Part shown: positions 15,805-25,023 of the stretch, in pieces | How the letters are laid out: each line of letters starts with the position of its first letter | Numbering within the stretch: the stretch's first letter is position 1 | From: Bacteroides sp. 224 | GTDB lineage: Bacteria > Bacteroidota > Bacteroidia > Bacteroidales > Bacteroidaceae | Length of the DNA: 48,170 bases | Reading direction: 5' to 3' | Assembly (NCBI RefSeq): GCF_010500995.1 | Contig: NZ_QVMK01000040.1 | Span: 1 to 48,170 of the forward strand | Program-made: the position numbers and the translations under genes | Notes under the pieces: generated by a model | What the model saw: only the letters and a program-made list of their open reading frames with translations | Database searches by the model: none | Told to the model about the DNA's origin: nothing

Positions 15805-16998
15805 ATGAACAAGAAGAAACTAATCATCATTGCTGTCATAGTACTTATTGCAGCAGTGGGTATATGGATGTTCAAAGGAGTAACTCCCAAACATAAAGTT
15901 ACTTACGAAACAGCAAAGGTAGTTAAAGGAAATATAAGCAATTCTTTTACAGCCACCGGAACAGTAGAGCCTGTAACACAGGTAGAAGTAGGTACACAGG
16001 TATCGGGTATTGTAAGCAAACTGTATGTTGACTATAATAGCGAAGTAAAAAAAGGAGAGATTATAGCCGAACTCGACAAAACAAACTTATTGAATGAGTT
16101 AGCCAGTAAAAAAAGCTCTGTAGCCAATTCAAAAACAGAATATGAATATCAGCTCAAGAACTATACAAGAATTAAAACCTTGTTCGAAAAGAAACTAATA
16201 GCCGATACCGACTATGAAACCGCACTTTATAACTATGAAAAAGCTAAAAACTCGTATGATATCAGCAAGAACGATTTAGCCAAAGCAGAAACAAACTTAG
16301 GGTATGCCACCATCTATTCTCCTATCGACGGAGTAGTATTAAGCCGTGCCGTAGAAGAGGGACAAACTGTAGCAGCATCATTCAGTACTCCTACGCTTTT
16401 CACCATTGCCAACGACCTGACAGATATGCAGGTAATAGTTAATGTAGATGAAGCCGATATAGGTGATGTGCGCGATGGTTTACGCGCAAACTTTAAAGTA
16501 GATGCTCATCAGGGAGTAGTATTCGAAGGACATATAACCCAAGTGCGCCAGCAAGCTACCACCACCAATAATGTGGTAACATACGAAGTAGTTATTTCGG
16601 CACCTAACCCGGAACTCAAGTTAAAACCCGGATTAACAGCCGAAGTTACCATCTATACATTAGAAAAAAATAATGTACTATGTGTACCGACCAAAGCTTT
16701 TCGGTTTATTCCCGAAGTTCCTTTTATCGGGCCGGAAGATAAAGTAATCGATGCAGAAAGCAAAAACAAACTGTGGACTCGCGAAGGAACAACTTTCACC
16801 GCACATCCGGTTCAAAGAGGCATCAGCAACGGTGTTCTTACCGAAATCACAAGTGGTATTGAGGAAGGTGCTGTTATTATAACAGATGTTAGCATTGGAC
16901 AAATGCCTGGAACTTCCGTACAAGGTCCCCCAAGTGGTGGACAGTCCGAATCATCTCCTTTCATGCCTCAACGTCCGGGTGGTAACAAAAAGAGATAA
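15805..16998 (+). CDS. Periplasmic adaptor subunit, MacA-like (HlyD family)
   Basis: A 397-aa membrane-fusion protein linking the inner-membrane ABC permease to the TolC-like channel. It has one N-terminal membrane anchor (LIIIAVIVLIAAVGIWMF), a biotinyl-lipoyl-like domain (VEVGTQVSGIVSKLYVDYNS and NLGYATIYSPIDGVVLSR), a coiled-coil hairpin between them (~90-155), a beta-barrel domain, and a Pro/Gly-rich polar tail after residue ~370. Order and spacing (36 bp after the TolC-like gene, 29 bp before the ATPase) support one operon. Confidence 0.94.
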   Translation: MNKKKLIIIAVIVLIAAVGIWMFKGVTPKHKVTYETAKVVKGNISNSFTATGTVEPVTQVEVGTQVSGIVSKLYVDYNSEVKKGEIIAELDKTNLLNELASKKSSVANSKTEYEYQLKNYTRIKTLFEKKLIADTDYETALYNYEKAKNSYDISKNDLAKAETNLGYATIYSPIDGVVLSRAVEEGQTVAASFSTPTLFTIANDLTDMQVIVNVDEADIGDVRDGLRANFKVDAHQGVVFEGHITQVRQQATTTNNVVTYEVVISAPNPELKLKPGLTAEVTIYTLEKNNVLCVPTKAFRFIPEVPFIGPEDKVIDAESKNKLWTREGTTFTAHPVQRGISNGVLTEITSGIEEGAVIITDVSIGQMPGTSVQGPPSGGQSESSPFMPQRPGGNKKR

Positions 16999-17027
16999 TA
17001 CATTCAACTAAAGGTAAAAGATGAACA

Positions 17028-17774
17028 ATGAGTAAATCAATAATTGAAATTCAGAATCTCAAACGAGACTTTCAGGTTGGTGAAGAGACAGTACATGCGT
17101 TGCGAGGCATCTCCTTCACCATCAAGGAAGGAGAATTTGTAACCATCATGGGTACATCCGGTTCGGGGAAATCTACTTTACTCAACACTTTAGGTTGCCT
17201 CGATACACCTACCTCCGGAGAGTACATACTGGACGGCATTCCTGTAAAAAGTATGAGCAAGAGCGAACGGGCTGTATTACGCAATCGGAAGATCGGTTTT
17301 GTATTTCAAAGTTACAATTTGCTGGCAAAAACAACAGCGATAGAGAATGTAGAGCTTCCGCTAATGTATAATCCGTCTGTAGGGGCAGCAGAACGTAGGC
17401 AAAGAGCCATAGAGGCTTTACAAGCTGTAGGACTTGGAGATCGTTTAATGCACAAAAGCAACCAAATGAGTGGCGGACAGATGCAACGCGTTGCCATTGC
17501 CCGTGCATTGGTAAATAACCCGGCCGTTATACTTGCCGACGAGGCAACGGGTAATCTCGACAGTCGCACTTCTTTCGAAATCCTGGTTCTATTCCAGAAG
17601 TTACATGCAGAAGGCAGAACGATTATCTTTGTTACTCACAACCCCGAAATAGCTCAATACAGTAGCAGAAATATTATTTTAAGAGACGGACAGATAAAGG
17701 AGGATACGGTAAATAACAACATTCACTCTGCTGCCGAAGCATTAGCAGCTCTACCACCTCCAGAAGAACTTTAA
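17028..17774 (+). CDS. ABC transporter ATP-binding protein, MacB/LolD type
   Basis: A 248-aa ATPase of the MacB-like export group. Walker A GTSGSGKST is at residues 42-50, the signature is MSGGQMQRVAIARAL, Walker B VILADEATGNLD, and the switch His is in IFVTHNPE. In E. coli MacB the ATPase and permease are one chain; here they are separate genes 18 bp apart. The C-terminal tail (about 25 residues after the fold) is Ala/Pro-rich. Confidence 0.95.
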   Translation: MSKSIIEIQNLKRDFQVGEETVHALRGISFTIKEGEFVTIMGTSGSGKSTLLNTLGCLDTPTSGEYILDGIPVKSMSKSERAVLRNRKIGFVFQSYNLLAKTTAIENVELPLMYNPSVGAAERRQRAIEALQAVGLGDRLMHKSNQMSGGQMQRVAIARALVNNPAVILADEATGNLDSRTSFEILVLFQKLHAEGRTIIFVTHNPEIAQYSSRNIILRDGQIKEDTVNNNIHSAAEALAALPPPEEL

Positions 17775-17792
17775 GTAAGAAAGAAGAATGAT

Positions 17793-19013
17793 ATGAACGG
17801 AACTAATTTATTTAAAATAGCTTTGCGCGCTTTAGTCAATAATAAGATGCGGGCATTCCTAACCATGTTAGGAATTATCATTGGAGTTGCTTCGGTGATT
17901 ACCATGCTTGCCATCGGCCAGGGCTCGAAGCGAAGCATCCAAAAGCAAGTATCCGAAATGGGGTCTAATATGATTATGATACATCCCGGAGCCGACATGA
18001 GGGGAGGCGTTCGACAAGACCCAAGTGCTATGCAGACGCTAAAACTTACCGATTACGCCAGCCTACAAGAAGAAACCCGTTATTTGTCGGCAGTTAGTCC
18101 GAATGTATCAAAATCGGGACAACTTATAAATGGTGCTAATAATTATCCGGCCAGTGTTAATGGCGTTTCCATAGATTATCTAACCATTCGCCAACTCAGT
18201 GTGGAAAGTGGGGAAATATTTACCGAAGCAGATATTCAGACCAGTGCCAAAGTATGCGTAATTGGTAAAACCATTGTAGACAATCTTTTCACAAACGGAG
18301 AAGATCCCGTAGGACGGGTAATTCGATTCGGAACAATCCCTTTTCGTGTAGTGGGTGTTCTTAAATCCAAAGGCTATAACTCTATGGGGCAAGACCAGGA
18401 TGCTGTGGTATTAGCTCCCTATACCACGGTAATGAAACGTTTGTCGGCTGTTACATATCTTCAAAGTATTTTTGCTTCAGCACTTACCGAAGATATGACC
18501 GAAGAAGCAATGGAAGAGATAACCACCATACTCCGAAGCAATCATAAACTAAAAGAAGGAGATGACGACGATTTTAATATCCGTTCTCAACAGGAATTAA
18601 GCTCCATGTTAAGCTCCACAACAAACCTTATGACTACCCTTCTTGCTTGCATCGCAGGTATCAGCTTAATTGTTGGGGGTATTGGTATCATGAATATTAT
18701 GTATGTAAGTGTTACCGAACGTACTCGCGAAATCGGTTTAAGAATGTCGGTAGGTGCACGAGGCATAGATATTTTAAGTCAATTCTTAATTGAAGCCGTA
18801 CTTATAAGTATCACCGGAGGTATTATTGGGGTGCTTATTGGCGTAGGAGCCTCATTTGCAGTAAAGTCCATCGCAAACTGGCCGGTATATATACAATTGT
18901 GGAGTGTGATATTAAGTTTCCTTGTCTGTACCATTACAGGAATCTTTTTCGGATGGTATCCTGCCAAAAAAGCAGCAGATCTTGACCCAATAGAAGCAAT
19001 TAGATACGAATAA
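17793..19013 (+). CDS. ABC transporter permease, MacB/FtsX family
   Basis: A 406-aa inner-membrane permease. The N-terminal helix (MRAFLTMLGIIIGVASVITMLAIG) is followed by a MacB-type periplasmic core domain (~residues 50-240) and a C-terminal FtsX domain with three helices starting at LLACIAGISLIVGGIGIMNIM and containing TERTREIGLRMSVGA. Such mechanotransmitting permeases drive export of periplasmic substrates through a TolC channel. The kinase gene follows after 18 bp, so expression is probably tied to envelope signals. Confidence 0.95.
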   Translation: MNGTNLFKIALRALVNNKMRAFLTMLGIIIGVASVITMLAIGQGSKRSIQKQVSEMGSNMIMIHPGADMRGGVRQDPSAMQTLKLTDYASLQEETRYLSAVSPNVSKSGQLINGANNYPASVNGVSIDYLTIRQLSVESGEIFTEADIQTSAKVCVIGKTIVDNLFTNGEDPVGRVIRFGTIPFRVVGVLKSKGYNSMGQDQDAVVLAPYTTVMKRLSAVTYLQSIFASALTEDMTEEAMEEITTILRSNHKLKEGDDDDFNIRSQQELSSMLSSTTNLMTTLLACIAGISLIVGGIGIMNIMYVSVTERTREIGLRMSVGARGIDILSQFLIEAVLISITGGIIGVLIGVGASFAVKSIANWPVYIQLWSVILSFLVCTITGIFFGWYPAKKAADLDPIEAIRYE

Positions 19014-19031
19014 TTTGTTATATTTGTAATT

Positions 19032-20093
19032 ATGAAGAAGTTACTTGCCAGACATCATAAGACATTGGAGGTATTGATACACGTTATCAGTTGGATCATT
19101 TTTTTCACCTTTCCGCTTCTGATGACCGATCGTACCAACGAAGACTTTAACTGGACAAAATATCTGCATCATACCATGGTGCCCATTACTTTCATTATTG
19201 TATTTTATATCAATTACTTCTTCTTAATTCCTCGCTATTTGTTTCGTGAGCGAACTTATACATACATTTTGTATAATTTGCTCTTGATAATCATAACGTC
19301 TTCGTTTCTACATTTATGGCATACTACCATGGCTCCTTCCTTTAAAGTGATTAACAATCCCGGACCTCGTTTTCCGGGATGGTTCTTCTTTGTACGGGAT
19401 ATTGTTAGCTTAGGATTTGCCATAGGCCTTAGTGCCATTATTCGTATAAGCCGAAGGTGGACCAAAATAGAAGCAGCACGGCGTGAGGCAGAAAAAAGCC
19501 GCACAGAAGCAGAGTTAAAGAATTTACGCAATCAGCTTAATCCGCACTTTCTGCTTAACACACTGAACAACATATATGCGCTTATCTCTTTCGACACGGA
19601 TAAAGCGCAACAAGCTGTTCAGGAATTAAGCAAACTATTACGCTACATGCTTTATGATAATCAGCAGAACTATGTTCCTTTATCTAAAGAGGCAGATTTT
19701 ATACGTAATTATATTGAATTAATGCGTATCCGGTTATCATCTAATGTAACGTTAAAGACTGAAATTGGTATCAACAAGAACAGTCGCACATTGGTGGCTC
19801 CGCTTTTATTCATTTCGCTTATAGAGAATGCATTTAAGCATGGTATCTCTCCCACAGAACCAAGTTATATACACATTTCCCTCTTTGAGGAAGGAGAGAA
19901 AGTGACCTGTGAGATTATAAACAGCAACTTCCCCAAAAGCTATCAGGATAAAAGCGGTTCGGGCATTGGTTTGCCACAGGTTAGCAAACGTTTGGAGTTA
20001 TTATATCCCAATCAATACACTTGGGAGAAATATGTATCCGAGGAAGGAAAGAAATACATTTCAAGATTACAGATAAAAACAACAGATACTTAA
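19032..20093 (+). CDS. LytS/YehU-type sensor histidine kinase
   Basis: A 353-aa inner-membrane kinase. About four N-terminal hydrophobic helices (residues ~15-140) form the sensor region without a large periplasmic domain. A short coiled coil (RREAEKSRTEAELKNLRNQ) leads to the His_kinase domain with the motif NQLNPHFLLNTLNNIYAL, where His172 is the likely phosphorylation site, then the ATPase N-box IENAFKHGI and G-box GSGIGLPQ. It is co-transcribed with the efflux genes and its LytTR partner (18 bp downstream), suggesting self-regulation of the exporter. Confidence 0.94.
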   Translation: MKKLLARHHKTLEVLIHVISWIIFFTFPLLMTDRTNEDFNWTKYLHHTMVPITFIIVFYINYFFLIPRYLFRERTYTYILYNLLLIIITSSFLHLWHTTMAPSFKVINNPGPRFPGWFFFVRDIVSLGFAIGLSAIIRISRRWTKIEAARREAEKSRTEAELKNLRNQLNPHFLLNTLNNIYALISFDTDKAQQAVQELSKLLRYMLYDNQQNYVPLSKEADFIRNYIELMRIRLSSNVTLKTEIGINKNSRTLVAPLLFISLIENAFKHGISPTEPSYIHISLFEEGEKVTCEIINSNFPKSYQDKSGSGIGLPQVSKRLELLYPNQYTWEKYVSEEGKKYISRLQIKTTDT

Positions 20094-20111
20094 CCTCTAA
20101 AATATACTACT

Positions 20112-20810
20112 ATGATACTACATTGCGCAATAGTAGATGATGAACCTTTAGCCCTTGACTTATTAGAGAGCTATGTAAACAAAACCCCGTTCTTACAACT
20201 GGAAGGAAAATACTCCAGTGCCGTACAAGCCATTAAAGAATTGCCTGATAAACAGATAGATCTGTTATTCCTGGACATACAAATGCCTGAACTTAACGGA
20301 TTGGAATTCTCTAAAATGGTTTCTCCGCAAACTCGTATTGTTTTTACCACTGCTTTTGATCAGTATGCCATTGATGGTTACCGGGTAAACGCATTAGATT
20401 ATTTATTAAAGCCTATCTCTTATGTAGAATTTCTGCAAGCAGCCAATAAAGCCGTACAATGGTTTGAACGTGGCAAAAAAACAGAAGAGATTGAAAGCAT
20501 CTATGTAAAGAGCGATTATAAATTGGTACAGATAGAATTAAAAAAGATTCTGTATATAGAGGGTTTAAAAGATTATATCAAGATTTATTTAGAGGAGTTG
20601 CCTCGCCCCGTTTTATCGCTTATGAGTATGAAAGCTATGGAAGAGCTCCTACCGTCTATCCGATTTATGCGTGTACATAGATCATACATCGTACAAAAAG
20701 AAAAAATCAGAATTATAGACCGGGGACGTATTGTTTTCGATAAAGTGTACATTCCTGTTAGCGATAGCTATAAACAATCTTTTCAGGAATTTCTGGATGA
20801 ACGAAGCTAA
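20112..20810 (+). CDS. LytTR family response regulator
   Basis: A 232-aa regulator. The receiver domain (residues 1-~115) has acidic residues Asp9-Asp10, phospho-acceptor Asp55 in LFLDIQMPE, and Lys in LLKPIS. The C-terminal LytTR DNA-binding domain (~130-230) shows YVKSDYKLVQIELKKILYIEG and MRVHRSYIV. It is the cognate partner of the upstream kinase. LytTR proteins bind direct repeats about 21 bp apart. One such pair lies before the DUF4251 gene at 3752; I did not see a clear pair in front of the efflux operon. Confidence 0.94.
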   Translation: MILHCAIVDDEPLALDLLESYVNKTPFLQLEGKYSSAVQAIKELPDKQIDLLFLDIQMPELNGLEFSKMVSPQTRIVFTTAFDQYAIDGYRVNALDYLLKPISYVEFLQAANKAVQWFERGKKTEEIESIYVKSDYKLVQIELKKILYIEGLKDYIKIYLEELPRPVLSLMSMKAMEELLPSIRFMRVHRSYIVQKEKIRIIDRGRIVFDKVYIPVSDSYKQSFQEFLDERS

Positions 20811-20852
20811 GAGCCTGTTTATCCATAAAAACAAGACTTTTGTCGATTCCGC

Positions 20853-20883
20853 TTGTTAGAATTGCATAATCTTTATATATTTG
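20853..20883 (+). promoter_or_regulatory. Predicted promoter of the candidate small RNA
   Basis: TTG at 20853-20855, a 20-bp gap, then TATATTTG at 20876-20883. Both elements and the spacing fit the Bacteroidetes consensus. No plus-strand gene follows before the convergent pgl. Confidence 0.55.
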
Positions 20884-20889
20884 CATTGA

Positions 20890-20997
20890 ACAGATAGAGA
20901 GTTGCGATAACTCTTTTTTTAGAATAGTTTAGTTAAGTCTAGTTTAGTTTTTGTGAAAGCACTCTCCGGCGGCGGTCGATCAGAGAGTGCTTTTTTT
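20890..20997 (+). ncRNA. Candidate small RNA with two terminator-like hairpins
   Basis: A promoter-like pair upstream would start a transcript near 20890. It contains a first hairpin (AGAGTT 20898-20903 / AACTCT 20909-20914, followed by T's to 20920), an AT-rich middle with the repeated word TAGTTTAGT, and a strong second hairpin (AAAGCACTCTC 20956-20966 / GAGAGTGCTTT 20983-20993) with a T7 tail. No ORF of useful length is present. The second hairpin may simply terminate the upstream LytTR operon, so the RNA gene is an inference. Confidence 0.4.
20956..20997 (+). terminator. Rho-independent terminator
   Basis: An 11-bp perfect stem with a GC-rich 16-base loop (CGGCGGCGG inside) is followed by seven T's. 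It lies between the response regulator and the convergent pgl gene and reads on the plus strand. The minus strand lacks a long T run. Confidence 0.8.
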
Positions 20998-21721
20998 ATT
21001 TAAATAGTGAATTATCTTTTTCGCCTGCTGCTGCCTCATCCAAAAAGAACTCCACATTATTGGCACGGTGAGCAATATAGGCAGCCGGATTTATATCGCC
21101 GGATAAATACAATTCGCAAACCACTTTTTGCTTTTCTGCTCCTGTTACAAAGAAGATGGTTTGTTCTGCATTAATAATAGAAGCACCAGTCAGCGCAACT
21201 CGTTTCTGCTTAGTAACAGGATGAGTACTCACTGCGTATATTTCAGGAGAAGAAAGTAACTCTTCCTGCCCAATGAAGATAGATGAAGTATGCCCATCTT
21301 CTCCTATTCCTAACAAAACCAAGTCAAAGAGCGGGCATTTATTTCTAATGGGTAAGAACTTTTTTACTAAATCAGAATAACGCTTAGCTTCTTTCTTCGG
21401 GTCATCTTCTCCATAAATCCGAAAGATGTGTTCTTCGGGAATACCTACCTGATCCAAAAGTACTCGTTTCATCTGTCCGTAATTACTTTCCGGACTGCGG
21501 GGCTCCACACAGCGTTCATCTACCCACCAAAATCTGATGCGCTCCCAAGGGGTAATGTCTGCATATTCATTAGCCCATAGATCGAACATTTTTAATGGTG
21601 TGCTTCCTCCACTAAAAGCTATATTAAAAACCTTCTCCGGAGCATCCGACAGTTTTTGAACAAGATAGCGAATCAACGCACGCGATGCTTCCATTGAGCA
21701 CGGATAAATATTCATTTTCAT
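20996..21721 (-). CDS. pgl: 6-phosphogluconolactonase
   Basis: Hydrolyses 6-phosphogluconolactone to 6-phosphogluconate, the second step of the oxidative pentose phosphate pathway. The 241-aa protein belongs to the DevB/SOL glucosamine-6-phosphate isomerase-like family. Visible motifs are FSGGSTP near residue 40, WWVDERCVEPRSPESNYG and GIGEDGHTSSIF. Its ATG overlaps the zwf stop (ATGA), so translation is coupled. It is last in the operon gnd-zwf-pgl. Confidence 0.95.
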   Translation of the reverse strand: MKMNIYPCSMEASRALIRYLVQKLSDAPEKVFNIAFSGGSTPLKMFDLWANEYADITPWERIRFWWVDERCVEPRSPESNYGQMKRVLLDQVGIPEEHIFRIYGEDDPKKEAKRYSDLVKKFLPIRNKCPLFDLVLLGIGEDGHTSSIFIGQEELLSSPEIYAVSTHPVTKQKRVALTGASIINAEQTIFFVTGAEKQKVVCELYLSGDINPAAYIAHRANNVEFFLDEAAAGEKDNSLFK

Positions 21722-23232
21722 AATTCACAATATAAGTCTTTGTTAGTTAAGTTTTTACATGGATTTGTCCAGGAAGCATTGTGTTCATTCATCATCGCTT
21801 CGCTTTCAAGGGGTCCCCAAGTGTCGGCCGGATATCCATGAAGTGGAGCAGCTGCATTGTTTTTCCAATATTTAAGTATCGGATCAAAGAAACGCCAAGA
21901 AGCCTCTACTGCATCGCCTCGGGTAAACAAAGTAGGGTCGCCTGCTATACAGTCCTCAATAAGGCGCGCATAAGCATCACCGAAGGGCAAGCCGCCTAAC
22001 TTGTCGTAAGAGAAATCGAGATCGGTAAGTTTTACTTCAAAGCCCGAACCGGGCACTTTCATACTTACCCTCAACAAGACTCCCTCATTAGGTTGAATCC
22101 TTAATATCAAGGTATTGGCATGGGGACAATTTCCTTGGGCACAATGAAACATCTGATGGGGAGCCGCCTTAAAGTGCACCACAATCTCGGTTACTTTGGT
22201 AGGCATTTGCTTACCTGTCCGGATATAAAAAGGCACTCCACTCCATCGCCAGTTGCTAATGCCCAGCTTCATGGCTATGTATGTTTCAGTGCGTGAATCG
22301 GCCGGAACATTCTTTTCTTCCCGATATCCTTTTTTAGTTTCGGATGCCATGTATTGCCCACGAACAATATGTTCATCCAAATCGGTTTGATTTAAAGGAG
22401 ATAAAGAGTTATAGACCTTCACTATTTCGTTTCTGAAATCAGTTTCGTTAAAAGCCAGAGGAGGTTCCATAGCCATCAGGGCGGTTAACTGAATCAGATG
22501 ATTTTGCACCATATCGCGCAAAGCCCCCGAAGTATCGTAGTATCCTCCACGCTGCTCTATTCCAAGATTTTCTACCGCAGTAATTTCTACATAATCAATA
22601 TAATTGCGGTTCCATAATGGTTCGAAGATGCCATTGGCAAAGCGAAATGCCAGAATATTCTGGGCTGTTTCCTTACCTAAGAAATGATCTATACGATATA
22701 CTTGGTTTTCATCAAAAACAGAAGTATATACTTCATTCAATTTAAGTGCAGATTCCAGATCATAACCAAAAGGTTTTTCTACAATAATGCGTGTTTCCTT
22801 ACCATTCAGGTTATACTTTTTTAGATGCAAAGGCACTACCCCATACAAAGAAGGAGGCGTAGCAAGATAATACAATAAATTTGACGGTTGCTCTTCGCCC
22901 GTCAATTCTTTTAAACGATTTAGCAAGGTTTCATAATCGCTCTCAACAGAAGGGTCCATAGAAAGATAATGAAGTTGGGACATGAATGAATCCATCCAAT
23001 CTTTATCCTGATCTTCTTTGGCTACAAATTCCGCCAATTCCTTCTGCATATAAGAACGATAATTGCTGTCTGTATATTGAGTTCTGCCTATTCCAAGTAT
23101 GAAAAAAGATTGTGTGATTCTTTTTCCTTTATACAAAGAATAAAGTGCCGGCATTAATTTTCGTTTTGTTAAGTCGCCCGAGGCACCAAATATTACGATT
23201 CCTAAAGGATGCTTAGTCTTATTATTTGCCAT
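21718..23232 (-). CDS. zwf: Glucose-6-phosphate 1-dehydrogenase
   Basis: Oxidises glucose-6-phosphate to 6-phosphogluconolactone, giving NADPH. The 504-aa length is normal. The N-terminal nucleotide motif GASGDLTKRKLMPALY, the conserved IVEKPFGYDL, and the active-site RIDHFLGKE (catalytic His and Lys) are all present. It lies 28 bp after gnd and overlaps pgl by 4 bp. Confidence 0.97.
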   Translation of the reverse strand: MANNKTKHPLGIVIFGASGDLTKRKLMPALYSLYKGKRITQSFFILGIGRTQYTDSNYRSYMQKELAEFVAKEDQDKDWMDSFMSQLHYLSMDPSVESDYETLLNRLKELTGEEQPSNLLYYLATPPSLYGVVPLHLKKYNLNGKETRIIVEKPFGYDLESALKLNEVYTSVFDENQVYRIDHFLGKETAQNILAFRFANGIFEPLWNRNYIDYVEITAVENLGIEQRGGYYDTSGALRDMVQNHLIQLTALMAMEPPLAFNETDFRNEIVKVYNSLSPLNQTDLDEHIVRGQYMASETKKGYREEKNVPADSRTETYIAMKLGISNWRWSGVPFYIRTGKQMPTKVTEIVVHFKAAPHQMFHCAQGNCPHANTLILRIQPNEGVLLRVSMKVPGSGFEVKLTDLDFSYDKLGGLPFGDAYARLIEDCIAGDPTLFTRGDAVEASWRFFDPILKYWKNNAAAPLHGYPADTWGPLESEAMMNEHNASWTNPCKNLTNKDLYCEL

Positions 23233-23260
23233 AAATATTTTCTTTCAAACTTTAGTTACG

Positions 23261-24733
23261 TTACACATTATAGGTGCCAGATTGGGTGTTTCCCCCATGT
23301 CCGGTCCAGTTCTCATGAAAGTATTTTCCTCGTGGCTGATCGGTTCTCTCGAAGGTATGAGCTCCGAAGTAATCGCGTTGCGCCTGAATAAGATTAGCAG
23401 GTAGCGTTTCGGATGTCAACGAGTAGAAATAATTCAACGCCGACGAGAATGCAGGTACAGGCATTCCTTCTTGTGCACAATGAGCTACCAATCGCTTCCA
23501 GCCAATAAACACTTGTTTAATTTCTGTTTTGAAGAAAGGAGCCAAAAGCAAATGTTTAGGTTTATCCGGAGCTTCATAAGCAGCAGCAATATCATTGAGG
23601 AAGACACTGCGAATAATGCAACCTGCCCTCCACATACGAGCTATGGAAGCCAGATTCAAATCCCATTTGAAAGCATCGGATGCCTGTTGCAATACCGCAA
23701 AACCTTGGGCATAAGAAATTATTTTTGAAGCATATAATGCCGAATGTACATCAATCACCAATTCCGGTTTATTAAATATCACTTGCCGTTCGCGATGATG
23801 ATAATCCGAAGAAGCTTCTTTGCGTAGCTCTTTTTGAGCAGATAAACTACGTTCGAATACAGCCGTAGCAATCAATCCCAAAGGCATTCCAAGTTCCATG
23901 GCATTAATTACAGACCATTTTCCTGTGCCTTTTTGTCCGGCTGCATCCAGAATATGATCCACCAGATAGCCACTGTATTTATCTTTATGCTTTAATATTT
24001 TAGCAGTGATTTCAATCAGGTAACTTTTAAGGTTTCCTTCATTCCAATAAGCAAAGATGGTAGATAATTCTTCATTATTCACCTTCAATAGGTTTTTCAT
24101 GGTCCAATATGCCTCAGCTATCAACTGCATATCACCATATTCAATGCCATTATGGATCATTTTCACAAAATGTCCCGAACCGCCGGGACCTACCCAATCG
24201 CAACAAGGTGTACCGTCACTGGCTTTTGCTGCAATACTCTGCAGAATTGGCTTCACTTCAGGCCATGCTGCTTCCGATCCTCCCGGCATAATAGATGCTC
24301 CATTTAAAGCACCTTCTTCGCCACCGGAAACTCCGGCTCCTACAAATAAAAACCCTTTTGATTCTGCCAGTTGTACACGACGATTGGTATCTTCGTAGTT
24401 GGAATTTCCACCATCTATCAAAATATCACCGGGAGAAAGATGAGGAAACAATTGCTCCATCAGTTCATCTACAGGGCTTCCGGCACGTACCATCATCATT
24501 ATTTTTCGGGGCGCCGCAATTGAATCTACAAAAGCAGCAATATCTGTATATCCTTCAATATTCTTATTTTTACCTCTACCATTTACAAAACGTTCCACAA
24601 CTCCTTCTTCAACACCCGGCACCGTACGATTATAAACCGATACCTTCCAATTGTTTTTTTCCATATTGAGGGCAAGGTTCTCTCCCATTACAGCAAGACC
24701 GATCAGCCCTACATTCGATTTATTCTGTTTCAT
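23261..24733 (-). CDS. gnd: 6-phosphogluconate dehydrogenase, decarboxylating
   Basis: Converts 6-phosphogluconate to ribulose-5-phosphate and CO2 with NADPH production. The 490-aa protein has the dinucleotide motif GLAVMGENLALN at the start, the substrate loop GAGVSGGEEGA, the catalytic-Lys segment HFVKMIHNGIEYGDMQLI, and the C-terminal substrate-binding region ending in TQSGTYNV. It is the first gene of the pentose phosphate operon. I see no clean -7 motif upstream on the minus strand. Confidence 0.97.
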   Translation of the reverse strand: MKQNKSNVGLIGLAVMGENLALNMEKNNWKVSVYNRTVPGVEEGVVERFVNGRGKNKNIEGYTDIAAFVDSIAAPRKIMMMVRAGSPVDELMEQLFPHLSPGDILIDGGNSNYEDTNRRVQLAESKGFLFVGAGVSGGEEGALNGASIMPGGSEAAWPEVKPILQSIAAKASDGTPCCDWVGPGGSGHFVKMIHNGIEYGDMQLIAEAYWTMKNLLKVNNEELSTIFAYWNEGNLKSYLIEITAKILKHKDKYSGYLVDHILDAAGQKGTGKWSVINAMELGMPLGLIATAVFERSLSAQKELRKEASSDYHHRERQVIFNKPELVIDVHSALYASKIISYAQGFAVLQQASDAFKWDLNLASIARMWRAGCIIRSVFLNDIAAAYEAPDKPKHLLLAPFFKTEIKQVFIGWKRLVAHCAQEGMPVPAFSSALNYFYSLTSETLPANLIQAQRDYFGAHTFERTDQPRGKYFHENWTGHGGNTQSGTYNV

Positions 24734-24833
24734 CTTTTTCTCTTATTTATATATAGTTTATATCATTAGTAAATAACGATATAGACCTAACAATTGTTCT
24801 GTAAGCAACAACGCTGATGAAGGATTTGTTTTT

Positions 24834-24914
24834 TGCTACCGGCAATTGAAAAAAATGCTACCGGCAATTGAAGAAAGTGCTACTGGCAGTTCAGGTAAAT
24901 GCTACTGGCAGTTG
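24834..24914. repeat. Four 22-bp direct repeats (TGCTACYGGCA core)
   Basis: TGCTACCGGCAATTG occurs at 24834 and 24856, and the variant TGCTACTGGCAGTT at 24878 and 24900: four starts exactly 22 bp apart. The 7-8 bases between cores are A-rich and less conserved. The array lies in the 290-bp gap between divergent gnd and the symporter gene and ends 82 bp before the symporter -7 box. It shares period, and the pattern AGTGNNACTGGCA, with the array at 39849. Confidence 0.93.
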
Positions 24915-24933
24915 GTTGGTATGAATAATTCAA

Positions 24934-24970
24934 ACTAAATAGAAGAACGAGCAAAATTTAAAGAGACTCT
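24934..24970. repeat. 37-bp dispersed repeat, copy 1
   Basis: These 37 bp are the reverse complement of 48074-48110 with three mismatches (34/37), sharing the word AAGAACGAGCAAAATTTAAA. The part matching AGAGCCTGTTTA also occurs at 20812. It may be the remnant of an insertion-sequence end; no transposase is present here. Confidence 0.75.
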
Positions 24971-24995
24971 GATTTCTATCATCTATTTATTTGAT

Positions 24996-25003
24996 TATTT
25001 TTG
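24996..25003 (+). promoter_or_regulatory. Predicted -7 box for the symporter gene
   Basis: TATTTTTG matches TAnnTTTG, 20 bp before the ATG at 25024. It overlaps the alternative upstream TTG start (24991), which argues against that start. Confidence 0.55.
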
Positions 25004-25023
25004 TCCTAACTAATAAATCGCTT

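Noticed and set aside
24057..24669. Plus-strand ORFs opposite gnd
   Set aside because: They are antisense shadows of a strongly conserved gene and show no family features.
24991..25023. TTG start for the DAACS symporter
   Set aside because: It overlaps the TATTTTTG -7 box; ATG 25024 (MKKLRIGLLAR) gives a normal start.
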